Assembly (NCBI RefSeq): GCF_000972845.2
Contig: NC_040012.1
Location: forward strand, 11,344,930-11,408,929
Length of the DNA: 64,000 nucleotides
Reading direction: 5' to 3'
Source: Larimichthys crocea
Taxonomy: Eukaryota > Chordata > Actinopteri > Sciaenidae
The first letter of the stretch is position 1, and every line of letters begins with the position of its first letter. The position numbers were made by a program, and so were the translations under genes. Positions 14,289-26,960 of this stretch are shown here, in pieces. The notes beneath the pieces were generated by a model. It was not told the DNA's origin. It saw only the letters and a program-made list of their open reading frames with translations, and did no database searches.

Positions 14289-15296
14289 GGCTGTAGAGGG
14301 ATGTTCAATACTGTCTCCCCAAGAACTTCAGGTTAAAGACTTTGCTTAGCAACAGCAATAGCAGAATCCAACCGGCAGTGTTGGCTTGTCACACTGCTTC
14401 TTTATTCTCTCAAGAAGTGGTAATGGTCTCAATAAATAAATACCTTAAAATGGTTGTCAGTCTCTGTAACAGTTTTCTTTTCATCACAATTCACCTTCCA
14501 GTTGTTGTCTGCTGTTCCTGTAGTCCCAGGTCCCCCTCTTTTCTTTCAGGCTGCTTTTTTATTATCTCCAAAGCTGTCTCTCTCACTCCCTGCTCAGCTG
14601 TCCTTTGTAGCGGCACCAAACACAATGACAGCTCCAGAAACACCCACTTCTACCACAACGCAATGCCTTCTGATTCCTGAGTGGTGTGAAAAGGGACAAG
14701 AATACAAGGGGCAAGAAAAGAGAGAAGAACAGAGAAAATAGCAGACGTAAGGATAGAGGCGAAGGATGAGTGGAGGAGGGGGGGGCTGCAATGAAAAGGG
14801 CTAGCGTTTGGAGAGAGGTGCTAAGCCTCAGCAGTCAATGGGACCCTTCCTCCTCTAATCGGAGAGAATGCCTCTACATCGCTGTGATAATGGGATGCAA
14901 TGGTTTTGTGAATGGAGGTAATAAAGAGAGAAATGGCTCACTGGTCCCTCGCTGCCACCTTCCTTTTTCTCTCGTGTCTCTTTTGCTCTTCTCTTTTCTT
15001 CCAGAGACGAAAATGAGGGGGGTCACAGACCTCCGACCAGCCCACCACTGTGCTTGACAACCGGCGTTCACAGCTTCCACGGGTTCCACTTCCTTATTCG
15101 AACAGATCCTCAGTTAATAGGGAAGACCACCTCTTGATGCTTTATGGCCACCCCCCAACAGCATAACCACTAAAGCCGCTTCGAGACCTCCAGCTTTGGT
15201 CCTGTTAACATACAGATTTATATTCTGCCGTGTGGAGCCTTTCACTCTCTTTTTCGCTTCCTCTCTCTCTCTCTCCCACCACTCCCCCATTTCTTG

Positions 15297-15297
<1 letters not shown>

Positions 15298-15326
<29 letters not shown>
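15298..15326. repeat. (CT)n microsatellite
   Basis: A nearly pure CT tract continues as interrupted CCCTCT sequence to about 15362. It lies about 1 kb upstream of the ASIC start, possibly in its promoter. Confidence 0.9.
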
Positions 15327-15331
<5 letters not shown>

Positions 15332-18300
15332 CTTCAGTCTCCCTCTCTCTCCCTCTCCCTCTTTAGTAGTCAGGATCCATCCTACTGCTGAATGGCTGCT
15401 TTGCCTGCGTGTGTGTGTCTGTGCTCACAGGAGAAGTCTCTCAATCTGGACACCAGCTTCACTGTGTTATTATTCTCCTATCTACTCCAACTGCCTCCGC
15501 CAACATATCTGCTTGCATGCAAGAATGCCACAGGTTGCATGATTATTGCACGGACATATGTAATAGAGAAATGTCCATATTTAAACCTTTTTAGAACAAT
15601 GCAAACAAATAAAGCATGCAAATAAATGACCCAAACCATCAGGTTCAACGTTTTCTTCATTATTGCATTTGATTCATTAATTATCTGATTTAATTATGTT
15701 TTCTCTTTCTTGTGACAGCAGGGTTAAATAAAATCTTTTCTTTTTTTTTTGTAGTTTTAAGCAATGTACTAATCCCAAAAGAATTTCCCAGTCTGGCTCT
15801 ATCAGTGCAAGGATGTGGCTGACTGTGCGTGTGACTACATGAGAGTTTCAGGCTTGACCATCAATGGAGTTGGTCGTTTTTATTGGGGTTAAAATGTCAG
15901 CACACCATTCTGAAGAACCTTTTCATTTCTCATAGGACCAAACAAGATTATCACTCATTGGCTACCCAGGGATGTCTTATTATCATAACAAAAGGGTGAA
16001 CCGCCAAGGATATGACCACAGCCCTTAAGGATTAAATCAATATTCTACCCTAGTAACCAAGCAGGGACACCATAGCAACCATTACCCACAACACTATGGA
16101 AGCAATTCAGATGAAACCATTTCATCCGTTAACTTTGGAAAATGCAATGTCAAACATACATTGTCACAGTTGAGATGCAATTTAAAAAATGCCCACAGAA
16201 GGAAATGCAACATGATGCCTGAAGTGATATGACGGTCTTTTCACCTGACGGGGTATGCTAAGACTTAGATTAGGTCTACCAGAACAATGTCTGAGGTATT
16301 GCAATATCCAAACTACAAGACAGCAGCCTTTTATTCTTCGTCCTTCCAACCAAAAGCTGTAAAAGCTCAAATCAAAACAGCACCGGGCCACTTTTAATAA
16401 CTCATGACACCTTAGATATATCAGGTACTATTCCCTGTCAAAATGTCACTGCATTGAGGAAGACGTTTGAATTTACAAGTGGTCGATGCCTGACTCAAGG
16501 CTAACTAATCCTCTCCTATACTTTAAAATGTATAACATTCAGCGGCACTCCTTTGTATTCACAGTCATGACTGATAATGATTAACGTGCTGAGAAACACT
16601 TAACAGTGATGAACGATGCTGTGCCCTTCTACCATACGAGACCTTCGCTGAGTTTTCTTCATTCACAAACAGTGCCAGGTATGTCAATGTTGCTGACAAA
16701 CATTGGCAAACTAAAATCCTTCAATAAGGAGTCACATTTGAATACAAGTATAACATGTATAACATGCAACAAGCTAACAGCAGCAACTGTCTGCAGGATG
16801 ATCTCCAAATACTGGACCTGTTTGTGAAGGGTGGTGGACCTGATCTAATGTGCCAATCGTATCAAATCATCTCATCAGAACTAACCTAAACCATTATGAG
16901 AGAGACAACAAACACTGAAGTAAAATCCTGTGACTACGCCAGTGCACACATAGTTTCACAGCGACTGAATGATTTAAAACCTGATTAAAAAGTAGATTGT
17001 GATAAATAACTGAACTGTCAACAAACATACAAACATTTATTCACATCTTGATAAATAATCCCTATTAGAGTATTGTGATTTTAATCATCATTGTTGCATA
17101 AATCTGCATTTGACATTAAATTTCCATATTCAGTCTAAGAATGCAAATACTCTTCACGCTGCATTCATTTGCATTCTCTGTACGTTTTTGGCACGTTGTC
17201 CTGTGTAAAGATTAGCAAACTTAAAATCCAAATTCCTACTGGCAGGCATGCCTGTTGCTGCAGATTGCGGGATGAAATTGCTGGACTTTTCAACAGTAAT
17301 TCAAGTGGATGGTAGGATGCACAGCATAATGCAGTGAATATTAATAAGGAGAGGTAACATTTGAGGTGCTGCTAAGCACTGCACTCTCTCTTTTTTGGAG
17401 GCCTTTGAGTTTGAATTGCAACTATAAACTGATATTCTGAAGAAGAAAAAAACTCCCTGGCCTATCACATCTCTATTTTATAGACTAGTAGCCCGTCTGT
17501 TTCCTCATAACTGACATAATGTCATAACTGTGCATGTTAAATAGCCCAGCACTAAATATAATTCAGCTCTCAACCATAATCAATACTCTTCCTTGGACCT
17601 TTATATTTAATCACACTTTGTTTAAATGCTAGACAGTTTACAGTTCCATGTTGAGCACATGTCAGAAGTCTTTTGCAGAAGCGATGGATGGGATAATGCA
17701 CATTCGATTAAAAGCCACTGTATGGAACATTACCTGAAACCAGGATAGTTATTTCATGGTGGTTTAGGTTGGTGGTTTATAATGCAAAGTCGCAATCCAT
17801 ACTGCTGTTCTGCTATGGTGTCCAAAAGCCTTGACAACATACTCAAATAAAACAAAAGTTAGTGTTTCATCTTCAATTTTTGGGCATCTGTGTTACTTTT
17901 GAACTACAATTCTACAAGTGCCCTTAATCTGGCCATGGTTGGCCCAAAAATATGATTCAAGTTGAGTTTCTAATGCTACATTTTTTTTATATCATTACTT
18001 CTAAAGCACTGGACCACATATTTTTTGGTTTTCTGTGAAGATGCACTTACAGTGGTGATCACTTCCTTGCTGTGGTGGTGCACCACTCCAAATTGAATAC
18101 AGCGGAAATGCTGAATGTTTAACCTGATTTGACAAGTAAACATCTTAATTAAGTGAAAACGGTACAGCAGCACTGTTGCCACTGCCACTGTGTGGATCTA
18201 AACGATGTTGGCTATTAAGTAATGTGCTGTAATTGCTACAGGTCAGCGAAAATTCCTATGACAAGCAAACTGCCCTGATATGATGTAGAGCTAAAAAGGA

Positions 18301-18584
18301 GCAATTATGGTAAGTCATTCTTTGTGATGCTGAAGTTATGCAGATTTGGCAGGCACCTCAGAGGACAGATTACCCTGTTAGGAACTGAACCCTGCACTAA
18401 AGCAGTCGACATTTAAGAGCACATATATCATGAAGTTAAAGAAGGGATGCAGCAGAGATGCAACACAGCACTAAAAAGAGCAGTGCCAGGAGGAGGGAAC
18501 AAAAACGCAACCTGAAAGTGTTTTACTATGTCCAATGTTCAGCAGCTTACACATGCACACTGCAAGTATACCAAAGTGGTAACA

Positions 18585-19355
18585 CTTTATGGTAACGATA
18601 AATGGATTAACTGATTCATGTAGTACTTCATGAACTAACAAGAATGTACAGGAATAAAAAGTATCTTACGAAAAGGGACAATATATAATAAGTAATTATT
18701 ATGAATTCTTCATATTTAAGCCTGCAGTTAAAGGGACAGGACAAAAAACTAACCAGCCACAGCAGTGTATGTATTCTGTCGAATATCAACTGACAAACTA
18801 AGAAAGACCTCTTGATGACTTTATCATGTTTCTGCCCCTTAAAATAAAGCAGTGCTCTATCAACATAGATGAAAACATATGATTAATTGTGGTATGATTG
18901 TGAATTCACATGTATTATGGATTTGTGCCAATGCATATGTGACGCATACACATCTTTTCCTAGGTAAATAATTGATCACTGATATTGAGTCTTAAATTTT
19001 TTATTTTTTTTTTCTAATTTGCATTTGTAATTTTTTCAATATACAATACATAATGTTTAAATATAAAGAAGAGATGACTTTATGTGAAGGACCACAGACA
19101 TGTTGAAGTCCTGAAAAAGTTAGATTACAGTAGTTTATCACATGCACTGTCGTGTCTGGTCAGTTTTTTTGTCCCAACATCATCAATAACTCAGATATCA
19201 TGAAGACTAAAATACCTTAGTTGTTGCATTAATTAACGTATTGTCCCTCTATTAAGTCTTTTGTGAGGTACTGTTAATTTGTGTACATTCCTGCTGAAGA
19301 ACTAAATGAATGCATGCATGCTTCTATCCTTACTATTAAGTGTTTCAAATAAAGT
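18585..19355. mobile_element. Degenerate terminal-inverted-repeat element
   Basis: The left end reads 'acactttatggtaacgataa' and, about 50 bases on, 'gaatgtacaggaa'. The reverse complement of the right end reads 'acacttaatagtaaggatag', then 'ttagttcttca' and 'ggaatgtacac', and both arms continue into 'agggacaatac/t'. The arms are roughly 130 bases long and clearly diverged. No transposase coding sequence lies between them, so this is probably a non-autonomous DNA transposon relic. The family is not assigned and the ends are approximate. Confidence 0.55.
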
Positions 19356-21658
19356 CAATTAACTATTTGAGTGTAAATGCAAGTCTACAGTAGTTTAGAT
19401 GTGGTAGCCCGTATCAGAAATAAAAAACAACAACTACTTTGTTCCCTTTTTCATCTGTACTTGCTAATATATGGTAGATGGGGTTCTGTCCTTAAGGTTG
19501 TGAATTGCTCGTTCAATAACAGACAAAATTATGAAGCTCTAACATTTGCTTGAGTTTGGACTGGATATATTCACAGAAACACAAACTGGTATATTTGTAT
19601 GCAAGACTGTGAAACAACTTGTGCATTTGGCAACTGCAGAGTAATCACTGCGGGTATCGGGCTAAGCTTTGTTCTATTAAGCTGCAAACTCTGTAGAAAA
19701 GAAATAAATAAAACACACACTCGACATAGCCTTCAGCAATATGTTGATATGAAAAGCATGTGATAAACAGAACAGGAAACATTTTTCTTTTTCTGTGTAT
19801 GTCAGACAGACGTAGCGAAGGTAACAGATGTGAGCACACTCACCTTTTTTTCCCCCCCATCTTGCCTTCACAGATGAAACCAGCAAACAGCAGAAATCTG
19901 CCAGACAACAGAGAAAAAGATGGCCTTCACAATGCAGTCAACCAATGGCTGCTATTCAATGTGTGTGGCAGTTGCTGCAAATGACCTTGCTTAAATGCTG
20001 TCTGAGATAAGGGCCTATTCAAATGAAATCTACTGCTCTATATCTGCTGTGAGCTTGATGGAGAACAAAACTGAGAGGGAAGAAAAAAGTCCAAGTCCTT
20101 GGACACAGAAATTGTGTCCAACGCAATGTACTACAAAGAGATTTGGCAGGAATTATATACTGAAACTGCAACACTAATGTGTCGTTCATCGATACAAATG
20201 TACCCATTTCTTATTGAAGAAGAAATAAAAGCAGATATTTTAGAGAAAGAGAATATGAAAGAGTCAGGGAAGTTTAATAGCAGATGTTTTTTCATGTGAA
20301 ATAGAGAAGGATACGTATTTTAAATATTAAAACTGCAACCTGCTAAAGGTTTAAAGTAATCAGTCCAGAGCTATTTAAAGCCCAGAAAGAGTTCCTGACA
20401 AAGGTGTTATTGCTGCAGCTTCACTGCATATTAGAGCTCACAAATGTTTAGTGCTTAACACTACTGTCAATTTACGTCACACTACACAACTTAAATAGCC
20501 TACTTGATAGAGCGATGTTGCAGTAACTTTCTCACATTCACTGCTTACATGTTAGAGGATTATTTATGTTATTTATGCATCTCAAAATCGAGTCCGACCT
20601 CAGTCGCATGTATAAAGCCAATACAGATGTGTCGAGCTTTGGTAAGATAGTAATGAATGGACATGATAAAGTGCTTTATCATTCAGAGAGATGTGTTTGT
20701 GTGATGAGAGATGCAATTTATGTTCGGTTCATTCCTAATGCATTGGATCTCATCAATCAAACAAATAAAATGTCTGTGATATAAGATATAGGACCAACAG
20801 TATGCGCACACACAAGCCAGACACATCAGACATCGCAGATATATTTTGAATTGTGTTAGTGGCTCATGTTAGGAAATATCCTACTGATATATTTATGTCT
20901 GAAAAATGGTCAAAGTCGGTAGAAGTTGACATGTTTTATCATCAAACCGGGATGTACTTTTGCTATTTTTGCTACTAAATGACTCGAAACAATCGCACAC
21001 GGAGGACCAATTTAGATGCTAAACTTTTCAACTCAAATAAACCGAGAGTATCTAATCAAAGAAACACAGGCCTGGAGCGGAAACATTTCTATTCCAATTA
21101 TCAGCATGAAAATCTTGCATTTATCAAGATGTTCTATTCACAAAAGTGTCCAGGATACAAGGTTAGTTATGTAAACACATCATTACTGAACAAACAAAAC
21201 AAAACATATAACAATCAGACGCCATAGTAATGCCAACTGAGAGAGAAATACATTACAGACAAACCCACTAGGGGGTCTTAGAGCTGTACCACTGTGCACT
21301 CACTGATGCAATGTTATTGTAAATTGTAGTCTGTGAATATTTGTGGTATCTGAATGTAAATAGAGGATAATGTTGAGAATATGCCCAGATTATAATTTGC
21401 CAAGGGAACCAAAAACCAATGGCTAGCACAAAGCTGAAATACTCCTGGGCCTTTACAAATGAGTCACAATTAGTGGTTTACTTGAACAAAACTTTAAATG
21501 ATTTAACACCAAGCTCCACTATATAGAAAGAAAGACACAAGACCACAAGTGAATAGTGCAAATTCTCATGTGGCTGCACAGTAAATAAAGACAAAATGAC
21601 CCTGAAGTTTTTGGGACTCGGGGGTCCGGGCCTTAATCCAACCTTGCTCATAATACCT

Positions 21659-21661
<3 letters not shown>

Positions 21662-21703
<42 letters not shown>

Positions 21704-21722
21704 TCTAAAAAAAAAAAAAAAG
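21662..21722. repeat. (AT)n-(AC)n-poly(A) microsatellite
   Basis: About 33 bases of alternating AT are followed by a short AC run and then a long A run. Confidence 0.9.
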
Positions 21723-22356
21723 AAGAAGAATACCATCAGTGTTTGTTAATCTATCTGAAAACACTGCAGGCCTAGATGTAATTCAGTAATAGTAGGGTGA
21801 GCTTACTTACTTAACACTGAATGTGACTACAGTTGCAACTCAGAGGTGTTTTCCTATAAATGCTATGGTATCTAAACAACCCTTAGGTCTAAAACAGTTA
21901 GTAAACTACAGGCTGCATCGAAGATTACAGTGGATTACAGTGAAATCCACTACAGGGATAACACAACTCCACTCCAACATGAGTCTATACAAACTAAACA
22001 CTGGTGCAAGTGTGCCACCCAGTGGACACTACTGCTATGTGCAATGAAATAATTCAGTATGTCTATTAAATTACAGCTGTGCAGACAATAACAAAAACAC
22101 TACCAACTTTAATAAACGTACATGTTTCCGAGGCCTTAAAGAAGGTACAGCATTATGTTTTATTTCTTGTCGTTCGTATTGATTTTAGCAGTAATTAGCT
22201 CAGGTCTGTCCTCTAAAAACAAAACAGGTGAGCTAAATTAGTCACTAATTAACGCACGCTACATAAACAGCTGCCCGCGAGGCAGAAAACTGGGATAATT
22301 ACTCCTTAAACTACTCGATACAAACACAATTCAAACATCTGACACCGTTTTCAACA

Positions 22357-22470
22357 ATGTCTAATGACATATCTAAAAAGAAAGGGAAGAGTTCGAGTGA
22401 GAAAAAGACGAAAAGAAAGGCTAAAAGAAGAGAGACTTACGCGATGTACATCTACAAAGTTTTGAAACAG
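22357..22470 (+). CDS. h2bk1: h2bk exon 1 (N-terminal tail and start of helix 1)
   Basis: This exon encodes 38 residues starting M-S-N-D-I-S and containing two K/R clusters, K-K-K-G-K and [10 protein letters not shown]. The tail is shorter than that of replication-dependent H2B and lacks its usual proline/alanine-rich start. It ends at a GTGGGT donor after K-V-L-K-Q. Confidence 0.85.
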
Positions 22471-22798
22471 GTGGGTGGCCGAGCTTGAGTTAAAAAAAAA
22501 AAAAACTTCTTCGGTTTTTCCCTGACTTAAAAAATGAACCTCCCCCACCTCCATTCACAAGGTTCATCCGGACACGGGGATTTCAAGCAGAGCCATGAGC
22601 ATCATGAACTCCTTCGTCAATGACCTGTTTGAGAGGATTTCTACAGAAGCGTCCCGGCTGGCTCAGTACAATAAACGCTCCACCATCACCAGCAGAGAGG
22701 TGCAAACTGCAGTGAGGCTGCTGCTGCCCGGGGAGCTGGCAAAACACGCCGTGTCTGAGGGCACCAAGGCGGTCACGAAGTACACCAGCTCCAAATGA
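22357..22798 (+). CDS. h2bk1: Intron-containing histone H2B variant, probable H2B.K
   Basis: A complete 116-residue H2B is built from two exons, 22357-22470 (38 aa) and 22562-22798 (78 aa). It would pair with H2A in the nucleosome. The 91-bp intron (GTGGGT donor, AG acceptor, phase 0) carries in-frame stops, so splicing is required. Exon 1 encodes a short lysine-rich tail and Y-I-Y-K-V-L-K-Q at the start of helix 1. Exon 2 encodes V-H-P-D-T-G-I-S, the rest of the histone fold and an intact C-terminus with the lysine that is ubiquitylated in canonical H2B (A-V-T-K-Y-T-S-S-K). Canonical H2B genes lack introns and end in a stem-loop; here I see no stem-loop but an ATTAAA at 22888. The position on the outer side of asb10-gbx1-agap3 matches human H2BK1 beside ABCF2 at 7q36.1, as I recall it. 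H2B identity is certain; the H2B.K assignment rests on synteny and the intron. Confidence 0.85.
22562..22798 (+). CDS. h2bk1: h2bk exon 2 (histone fold and C-terminus)
   Basis: This exon encodes 78 residues from V-H-P-D-T-G to T-S-S-K and the TGA at 22796-22798. The acceptor is 'ccattcacaag'. The sequence is close to canonical H2B, with [16 protein letters not shown] intact. The loop reads G-I-S-R-A-M, one residue shorter than the canonical G-I-S-S-K-A-M. Confidence 0.9.
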   Translation, partial: VHPDTGISSRAMSIMNSFVNDLFERISTEASRLAQYNKRSTITSREVQTAVRLLLPGELAKHAVSEGTKAVTKYTSSK

Positions 22799-22887
22799 AG
22801 ACCTCCAGCACGCTCCAAGCTGCTATGACCAAGATTTCAACCATGTGTATTAGTGGCTTTGTAAGGCTGGTTGATTTCTATAAATGC

Positions 22888-22893
22888 ATTAAA
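22888..22893 (+). terminator. Candidate poly(A) signal of h2bk (ATTAAA)
   Basis: An ATTAAA lies 90 bases after the stop codon. It fits a polyadenylated, replication-independent histone transcript; no histone stem-loop was seen nearby. Confidence 0.45.
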
Positions 22894-23898
22894 AAGATAT
22901 TATTTTTGTTTCCTTTATTTTTATTTAGAGCACATGTTAGTATCAACCACTAGATGTCGCAATTGTATATGTCATATTAGAGGCATACCAGAGAGTGTCT
23001 TTGATAAACAGACCTAAAAATGAGATATGACATGCATAGAGAAGAACTCTATCAGATGTAGTTTGTGTTTCAGTAAAAAAAATAAAAAAAGCTCTGTACA
23101 TATATAACTTTAGTTAAATAGATCCATCAGGCCAGTATGATGCTGCATTTCATTTGATTTGCGATTATGTTATTAGATTATATTTAGCTATCAGATTATG
23201 ATTTTACTGTCTGACAACACACCAAAAAAATGTTTTGAATCAAGTAAGTCAATTCCATATCGTCACATTATGACAGGTTTATCTGATCTAATTATTACAA
23301 CTGACCTTACACAGTAAGCATAAAAGAAAAATGAGAAGATCACAACAGCTGTAACTCTATCAGTACGTGTTTTAAAGCCTAAGTGCAGGGTCTGAGTCTT
23401 GGCTGCTATAGTTGCTCAATTCCTAGACGCCTGTGGGATCATGATTATGTTATTCGATCCCATACAGAAACAACTCAGCCGAGATCATAATATTGCTGTT
23501 TGACATAAGTTCAGATTACAAGGAAATACATAAATCCAGGTCTTTCCTAAGGCACAAGGTGGGAAAAGTGTAACATTATTCAAAAAACTATGTATCTCTG
23601 AACTCTTTCACCAAAGCCTGCCTCCCACTTTTAAAACCTCTGGCCTGGTAGATACTGATCACAATATACCAGAGAAAATATGATACATTATTTCTGATTA
23701 CAGAAAAAATAGTTGATAATATCTTTGTTTTGATGTGTATGTGATGATCATACACTCTTAGCAATCCAAAAGCAAAGACACCTGTGTCTCTTGAAGAGAC
23801 ACAAATAAATGAGGATGCAGTCAGAGCACACCAGCACAGACAGGTGTGTGTGAAGCTTTGTTTATACTTGGGCATATTTTAAGCAGGTGGCTTCAACC

Positions 23899-24210
23899 GG
23901 TGTATCGGTTTAATGAGCGACCCTGTTAACTGGTGACCGTCAACCGAATGCGTCAGTGGTTGTCGTCGTTATTTATGACACTAATAATATGCAGAACTAG
24001 AGACGAACCAGGTATGTTTTCTGTCACTGTAACGTTAATGAAAAAAAACACTAAGCAATAAATAAATAAATAAATATTAAATAAAAGGAGGCATTCACGA
24101 GGACAGCTAAGTATCTTCCCGTTTACAACAACTGACGTAACCACGACAACCCCGAACGCGGTCGGCCGATGGGCGCAAGTTAACAGGGTCGCTCGTTAAA
24201 CCGAAACACC
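23899..24210. mobile_element. MITE-like element with terminal inverted repeats
   Basis: The left end reads 'ggtgtatcggtttaatgagc' then 'gaccctgttaact'. The reverse complement of the right end reads 'ggtgtttcggtttaacgagc' then 'gaccctgttaact', giving 31 matches in 33 bases. A second inner inverted match surrounds 'gttgtcgt'. The element is about 312 bp and has no coding capacity. No clear target-site duplication was seen. The low divergence of the arms suggests fairly recent activity. Confidence 0.8.
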
Positions 24211-24445
24211 ATAGCTAACATAGTTCGGCAAAGAAGAGTCAACTGATACGTGTCAGCAAAAGTTGACTTGGCTTTGAAACACTTACAGATGTTTAGAAGA
24301 CATTCTTCAAGGCTCAATCCAGCTGAAACAAAACAAATGCCCCGCCAGCAACAAGTTTTTAAAAACTCACTGAAGTTGCAACCGTTAAATTCAAGATGGC
24401 AACCGGAAGTGCCATCACTTGCTTGTTTGTTTGGCTGTAACAGCT

Positions 24446-24512
24446 CAGATACAAATACAGATACAGATACAAATACAGATACAGATACATATATACATAT
24501 GTATATATGTCT
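24446..24512. repeat. GATACA/AATACA short tandem repeat running into AT-rich tract
   Basis: Six-base units of the type 'acagat' and 'acaaat' are repeated and then grade into 'acatatatacatatgtatat'. Confidence 0.85.
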
Positions 24513-26089
24513 ATGGTCTATATTAACTTATTGTTTGACTTCAGCTGCTGCTCTCTGTCACTTGGTTTGTCCAGAGAAATGTCCCCACTCTTTGGTGAAC
24601 ACCTTGTTTGTGATTGCATGGATGCAGGTATGTACATGTTGGCAGCTGCTGTGAATTCTCGCTTGTTAAATGATTTAAATGATGAAAAACAACATGAATA
24701 TAGATAAATTAACTGATGATAAAAACTTTATTTTTGTTGATGTGTTTTACAGGACAAAAAAGGGAAAAAACAGCCACAACAACCATTAGAAACTGATCAA
24801 AAATCACATTCACAGAATATTTTTGTGCCGGCTGGATAGACAAGTCATTGAAGGATCTACAAAAGTCTTCAAAACAAGGGTAAGTATTAAAACAGTTATT
24901 TAAAGTTTGCTTTTTTTATGTTTGAGAAAAACAGGTGACTTGCAATCATTCTTTATCTGACACCAAAAACAACAAATAAATGAGAGATACAAACTGTTTA
25001 TTGTACTTATTATTTTATTTCAAAATACCACAATGGTCTGTTTTTAAAAGTAATTTTATTCACCTTTGATGCATTCATACAAACCCTGACAAGATCCATT
25101 ATTCAGTTAGCTTTAAAAATGGACATATTTATAAATTGACAGAGGAAATAATGCAACATTGTATCCTTGTTATGTATTCTAATCAGGTTTTTAAAAGACG
25201 ACTCTGTCAACTGAATAGTACTTGATTACAGGATAATCACACTAGCGTTTGCACCAGTCCAATCTGCATAAAATGCAGGAACTGATAAAGGTCTCTCTAA
25301 TTAGGATGGTGTTTACATCAGGCTTTACATACATCTATTAGGCGACCCTTGTCAACATCCTACAAAGCCAGGCTCACTGTGATAATGCACTTGAATGTGA
25401 CTCCCACCACTGACTGTTATTGTTGAGATACCCATTTTAGATGTTTCCCAGTATTCTTGGTAATGATATGAAATCTACAGATGTTATTATGAGGGTGATA
25501 CAGTCTCTGATGGCAGTGACTTTGTTCACGATTATCATAGCCATTTAGGTTTTGTATCTTGCACCCTTCCCCATATCCCCTTTCATGCCCATGCCAAGCG
25601 GTAGTCATCGCTGTCTCCTTTAGGCAGACTGCTATGAACACATTATGGATGGGTGCATTAGTGAGTGATGCAGAGCACGGGCTGGCTTGCCTTGTTTTCG
25701 TGTGAGAGTGCATCATTAGAAAATGTTCCACTTGGCAGGGAAGCGCGTATTAACTGCAACTGCAATGAAATGAGGTTGTGATAGATGGTTAAAGTTATAC
25801 AGGACTATTAGGTTGAAATATGAACCTCTCAATTGTCATGATGAAACAGAGGGCTATTTGCGTGGTGATCAGTGCATTGAGAGACAATTGGAATCTGCAA
25901 AGACCGATACAATACATTATAGGTAGTGGGCTCAGAGCTGAAAGAGTACAGAAAAAGTAATCATGCTTCCACAGAATAGTTTGGAGCTACTGTTCAATTC
26001 AAGGCTCCATAAATTCATTTAGGTTCTCCACCAACATCTCAAGCATTGTGATGAGACCTGGGGGAGATTTGCAAACAGGGCACCCTGTC

Positions 26090-26960
26090 TAAGCCCTGTT
26101 GTTGACTCTGATGAGCCATATATATGGAGGTAAACCAGCGTTGATTGGCTATCAGAGGTGCTTTAATGGCATCAACGACTTAAAGCAGACTGTGTGTGTC
26201 TACCATAATGTGTCCATATGGAGCTTCAGAGTCAATATGATATTAAGAAAATTAGAACAGGCCGAGAACCAGTATACGAATGCAGTAACTAGCTTCCCTT
26301 TAGATAATGTCGCTAGCCAATTAAGCATGCTCATTATCTCTTATCACGTTTCCATGGTGACCTCCTAGTTATTCCACCACTGGAATACAAACTTCAGTCC
26401 CTATGTCTCTTTAACTCCCTAGATGTGAACTGAAATATGTAAATTGCATATTAATTGCCCACTTACCAGCACAGAATTGCCCATATGCCAGACACGATCT
26501 GGCTTCCTCTGATAGGAATAACAATAAGTAACGCATAAATCATTAAAATAAGAAACACCTGATGGATAATTGAGTGTGCTGATGTCATGGTGACGCGCTC
26601 TCTAAACTTAGACTTTCTTTGGGTGCACTGACTCTGTCTTAAACTAACAACAGATCCAATTGCAAACCCATTAGCATTTAATATTACTGTAATTACTGTG
26701 TACATTTCATTATGTTCTCAGTATATTAAATGACTGCTCAGTGTGGAGGGAGGGCTATAGTTTAATCTCTTTCTGTATTACTGTGTGCCACAGTACTCAA
26801 AACAGCATTAAGAGGCACATAATCAGAGGGAACTAATTGCCTATGATTGCATAAATGAAGTGCTTCACTCTCATCAGGCCTGTTGCTGATGTCCAGCCTC
26901 TTACCGCCTTGGGAGAGGAAGGTGGTTGACCACAATGCAGAAAACCTTGGAGAGACAGCT
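26090..26960. promoter_or_regulatory. Candidate conserved non-coding block upstream of asb10
   Basis: The sequence is complex, without simple repeats, and dense in homeodomain-type cores ('gcatattaattgcccac', 'ccaattaagcatgc', 'actgtaattactgtg'). This texture is typical of vertebrate developmental enhancers. It was judged by eye without any alignment. Confidence 0.3.

Larger units (their letters stand above)
14289..22356. other. Intergenic region between asic and h2bk (divergent)
   Basis: These 8.1 kb separate the minus-strand ASIC exon from the plus-strand H2B gene, so both promoters, and any ASIC 5'UTR exon, should lie here. The first 1.1 kb is relatively GC-rich on the ASIC side and ends in pyrimidine repeats. 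The rest is AT-rich with microsatellites and an inverted-repeat element. I found no coding exon. Confidence 0.5.

Noticed and set aside
18577..19355. Possible transposase gene inside the inverted-repeat element
   Set aside because: No open frame of useful length lies between the arms.
24446..24512. CRISPR-like repeat array
   Set aside because: Units are 6 bases with no spacers: an ordinary eukaryotic short tandem repeat.
24250..24654. 134-residue open frame
   Set aside because: Part of it is translated GATACA-type repeat just after a MITE. No family resemblance.
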